A stretch of 7,494 nt of DNA from the NCBI GenBank assembly GCA_900543475.1, contig UQRU01000103.1, positions 1 to 7,494 of the forward strand, in the 5' to 3' direction. Within the stretch, counting starts at the first letter, position 1. Each line of letters opens with the position of its first letter. This document shows positions 5,998 to 7,494 of the stretch, in pieces. The translations under genes were made by a program, and so were the position numbers. The stretch is from an uncultured Eubacteriales bacterium. GTDB lineage: Bacteria; Bacillota; Clostridia; Christensenellales; CAG-138. The notes below the pieces were generated by a model. That model saw only the letters and a program-made list of their open reading frames with translations, did not search any database and was not told where the DNA came from.

Positions 5998-7353
5998 ATG
6001 TCCACCCTGCTCATTCGCAATTGCCGCGCCATCGTCACCTGTGACGACGGGGATCGGGTCTATGAAAACGCCGATCTCTTCTGCCAGGATGGTTTCATCC
6101 AGGCCATTGGCCCCGCCCTCCCCCACCAAGCCGACGATGTGCTGGACGGCAGCCACATGCTATGCTATCCCGGCCTGGTAAATACCCACCACCACCTATA
6201 CCAAGTTTTTTCCCGCAACCTGCCCCAGGTCCAGGGCATGGAGCTGTTTGACTGGCTCCGCACCCTGTACGAGATCTGGAAAGGCTTGGATCAGGAAGCG
6301 GTCCGCCTTTCCTCCCTCACCGGCATGGCGGAGCTGATGAAAAACGGCTGTACCACCTGCTTTGACCACCACTATGTTTTCCCCCAGGACGCCGGCGACC
6401 TGATCGGCGCCCAGGCGGAAGCCGCCGCCCAGCTGGGCATCCGTATGGTAATGAGCCGGGGCAGCATGGACCTTTCCAAAAAGGACGGAGGCCTGCCCCC
6501 GGACAGCGTGGTGCAGACCATCGACGCCATCCTCAAGGACAGCCAGCGGCTCATTGAAACCTACCATCATCCGGCGCCGGGCGCCATGACCGACATCGTC
6601 TTAGCCCCCTGCTCCCCCTTTTCCGTCAGCGGGGAGCTGCTGCGGCAAAGCGCCCTCCTGGCCCGGGCCTATGGGGTTCGCCTCCATACCCACCTTTGCG
6701 AAACCAAGGACGAGGAAGCCTTTACACTGGAAAAATTCGGTATGCGGCCCTATGCCTACATGGAATCCCTAGGATGGGTGGGGCCGGACGTATGGTATGC
6801 CCACGGCATCCATTTCAACACCCAGGAGCTCCAGGAACTGGCCCGTACAGGCACCGGCGTAGCCCATTGCCCCATCTCCAATATGAAGCTGTCCAGCGGC
6901 GTGGCCCGGGTCCCGGAGATGCTGCGCCTAGGCGTTCCCGTGGGCCTGGCGGTGGACGGCAGCGCCAGCAACGACGGCAGCAACCTGCTGGAGGAAATGC
7001 GGGTATGTTATCTCCTACACCGGCTCACCAGCGGCGAGCAGGCCCCCACCGGCTATGACATTCTAAAAATGGCCACCCGAGGCAGCGCCCGGCTCCTGGG
7101 GCGCCAGGATATTGGCCAGCTAACCCCCGGCTGCTGCGCAGACCTATTCCTGGTGGACAGCCGGCGGCTGGAGCTGACCGGCGCCTGCCTAGATCCCCAA
7201 AACGTCCTATGCACCGTAGGCCTGAAGGGGCCGGTGGACGCCACCCTGGTGCAGGGCCGGATCACCGTGCGCAATGGCCGCCTGGCTACCTTAGACGAAA
7301 AGGCCCTGAGCGCCAAGGCCGACCAAAAGGTATTGGCTTACCTGGGGCTTTAA
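5998..7353 (+). CDS. Amidohydrolase, guanine/8-oxoguanine deaminase-like (ATZ/TRZ group)
   Basis: 451 residues from the ATG at 5998, preceded by AAAGGAGG (5983-5990); the frame is open upstream to 5794 but that stretch covers the riboswitch. It is a cytoplasmic metal-dependent aminohydrolase of the TIM-barrel amidohydrolase superfamily. A small beta domain comes first (1-55), then the metal motif NTHHH (62-66; His64 and His66), DWLRTLYEIW (85-94), CTTCFDHHY (118-126), His232 and Glu235 in HTHLCE, His269 in YAHG, and the metal Asp320 in VDGSASND. The SNDGSNLLEEMR segment and the loop after the first motif resemble 8-oxoguanine deaminases. Substrate choice is open: guanine to xanthine fits the riboswitch and the xpt/guaA genes next door; 8-oxoguanine fits the family resemblance. 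Related triazine hydrolases and S-adenosylhomocysteine deaminases are less likely. Expression should respond to the riboswitch in its leader. Confidence 0.88.
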   Translation: MSTLLIRNCRAIVTCDDGDRVYENADLFCQDGFIQAIGPALPHQADDVLDGSHMLCYPGLVNTHHHLYQVFSRNLPQVQGMELFDWLRTLYEIWKGLDQEAVRLSSLTGMAELMKNGCTTCFDHHYVFPQDAGDLIGAQAEAAAQLGIRMVMSRGSMDLSKKDGGLPPDSVVQTIDAILKDSQRLIETYHHPAPGAMTDIVLAPCSPFSVSGELLRQSALLARAYGVRLHTHLCETKDEEAFTLEKFGMRPYAYMESLGWVGPDVWYAHGIHFNTQELQELARTGTGVAHCPISNMKLSSGVARVPEMLRLGVPVGLAVDGSASNDGSNLLEEMRVCYLLHRLTSGEQAPTGYDILKMATRGSARLLGRQDIGQLTPGCCADLFLVDSRRLELTGACLDPQNVLCTVGLKGPVDATLVQGRITVRNGRLATLDEKALSAKADQKVLAYLGL

Positions 7354-7427
7354 TGCCCCCGCATCCCCCTCTGGGGCGGCCCTTCCCTGCGGCTGCGCAG
7401 CGCCGGGACCCCCAGGGGGGCGGCGGC
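7354..7427. other. GC-rich intergenic segment with small palindromes
   Basis: No gene is seen. It contains several short self-complementary runs: CCCCTCTGGGG just after the stop, GCTGCGCAGC (near 7392-7401) and CCCCCAGGGGG (near 7410-7420). Together with the two larger hairpins to the right it makes the whole 3' end of the window strongly folded; no poly-T tract follows these first structures. Confidence 0.5.
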
Positions 7428-7464
7428 GTTTGGCGGCCGGGGGCGCCGCCCCCGGCCGCCAAAC
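7428..7464. repeat. Very stable 16-bp GC-rich inverted repeat
   Basis: A perfect 16-bp inverted repeat (7428-7443 with 7449-7464; outer bases GTTTGGCGG, inner CCGGGGG) with a 5-nt CGCCG centre that could add one more C-G pair. There is no T-run after it, so it is not a standard intrinsic terminator by itself; it may be a repetitive intergenic hairpin or protect the 3' end of the mRNA. Confidence 0.75.
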
Positions 7465-7493
7465 CAAAGGGACAGGCTCTGCCTGTCCCTTTG
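7465..7493. terminator. 13-bp hairpin, probable bidirectional terminator
   Basis: Perfect arms CAAAGGGACAGGC (7465-7477) and GCCTGTCCCTTTG (7481-7493) with a TCT loop. On the plus strand the stem ends in a TTT-containing edge and may terminate the amidohydrolase transcript; the AAAG edge gives the mirror on the minus strand. The window stops directly after, so the length of any T-tract cannot be judged. Confidence 0.6.
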
Positions 7494-7494
7494 T

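Overview
The window looks like chromosomal DNA from a moderately GC-rich, Gram-positive anaerobe of the Clostridia, most likely an Oscillospiraceae/Ruminococcaceae-type gut bacterium. The grounds are strong AGGAGG-type ribosome binding sites, sigma-A-like promoters, a transcription-terminating purine riboswitch, a membrane-anchored peptidoglycan-binding/NlpC-P60 hydrolase, and an Xpt/GuaA set resembling Firmicutes proteins. No rRNA, tRNA or 16S evidence is present, so the taxon is inference.

Layout. Positions 1-145 are an AT-rich promoter region with three copies of an octamer, followed by an XRE-type regulator (146-703, +). A strong bidirectional terminator (704-761) separates it from the 3' end of guaA. 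Between them (about 804-880) lie short AGTATCAA direct repeats that resemble integrase arm sites, so the left part may be one end of a mobile element integrated at the guaA 3' end. Then, on the minus strand, comes a purine operon transcribed right to left: xpt (3629-4222), a GMP synthase paralog with only the ATP-pyrophosphatase/dimerisation part (2437-3420), and a complete two-domain guaA (881-2407). A 423-bp divergent region (4223-4645) carries a promoter for each direction. On the plus strand follow a membrane-anchored cell-wall hydrolase (4646-5833), a guanine-class riboswitch with an overlapping terminator (5869-5956), and an amidohydrolase of the guanine/8-oxoguanine deaminase-like type (5998-7353). 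The window ends in very GC-rich hairpin DNA.

How the genes fit together. The amidohydrolase is predicted to convert guanine (or an oxidised guanine) to xanthine (or the corresponding urate-type product). Xpt turns xanthine plus PRPP into XMP, and GMP synthase aminates XMP to GMP. The locus therefore reads as a xanthine-centred guanine recycling module. Its most striking point is the riboswitch: the core is guanine-type (C at the specificity position), but the 3' strand of P1 is the same RNA segment that forms the 5' arm of the terminator. That predicts an ON switch (ligand blocks termination), opposite to the usual OFF guanine switch and sensible for a catabolic enzyme. The second notable point is the tandem full-length and GATase-less GMP synthases.
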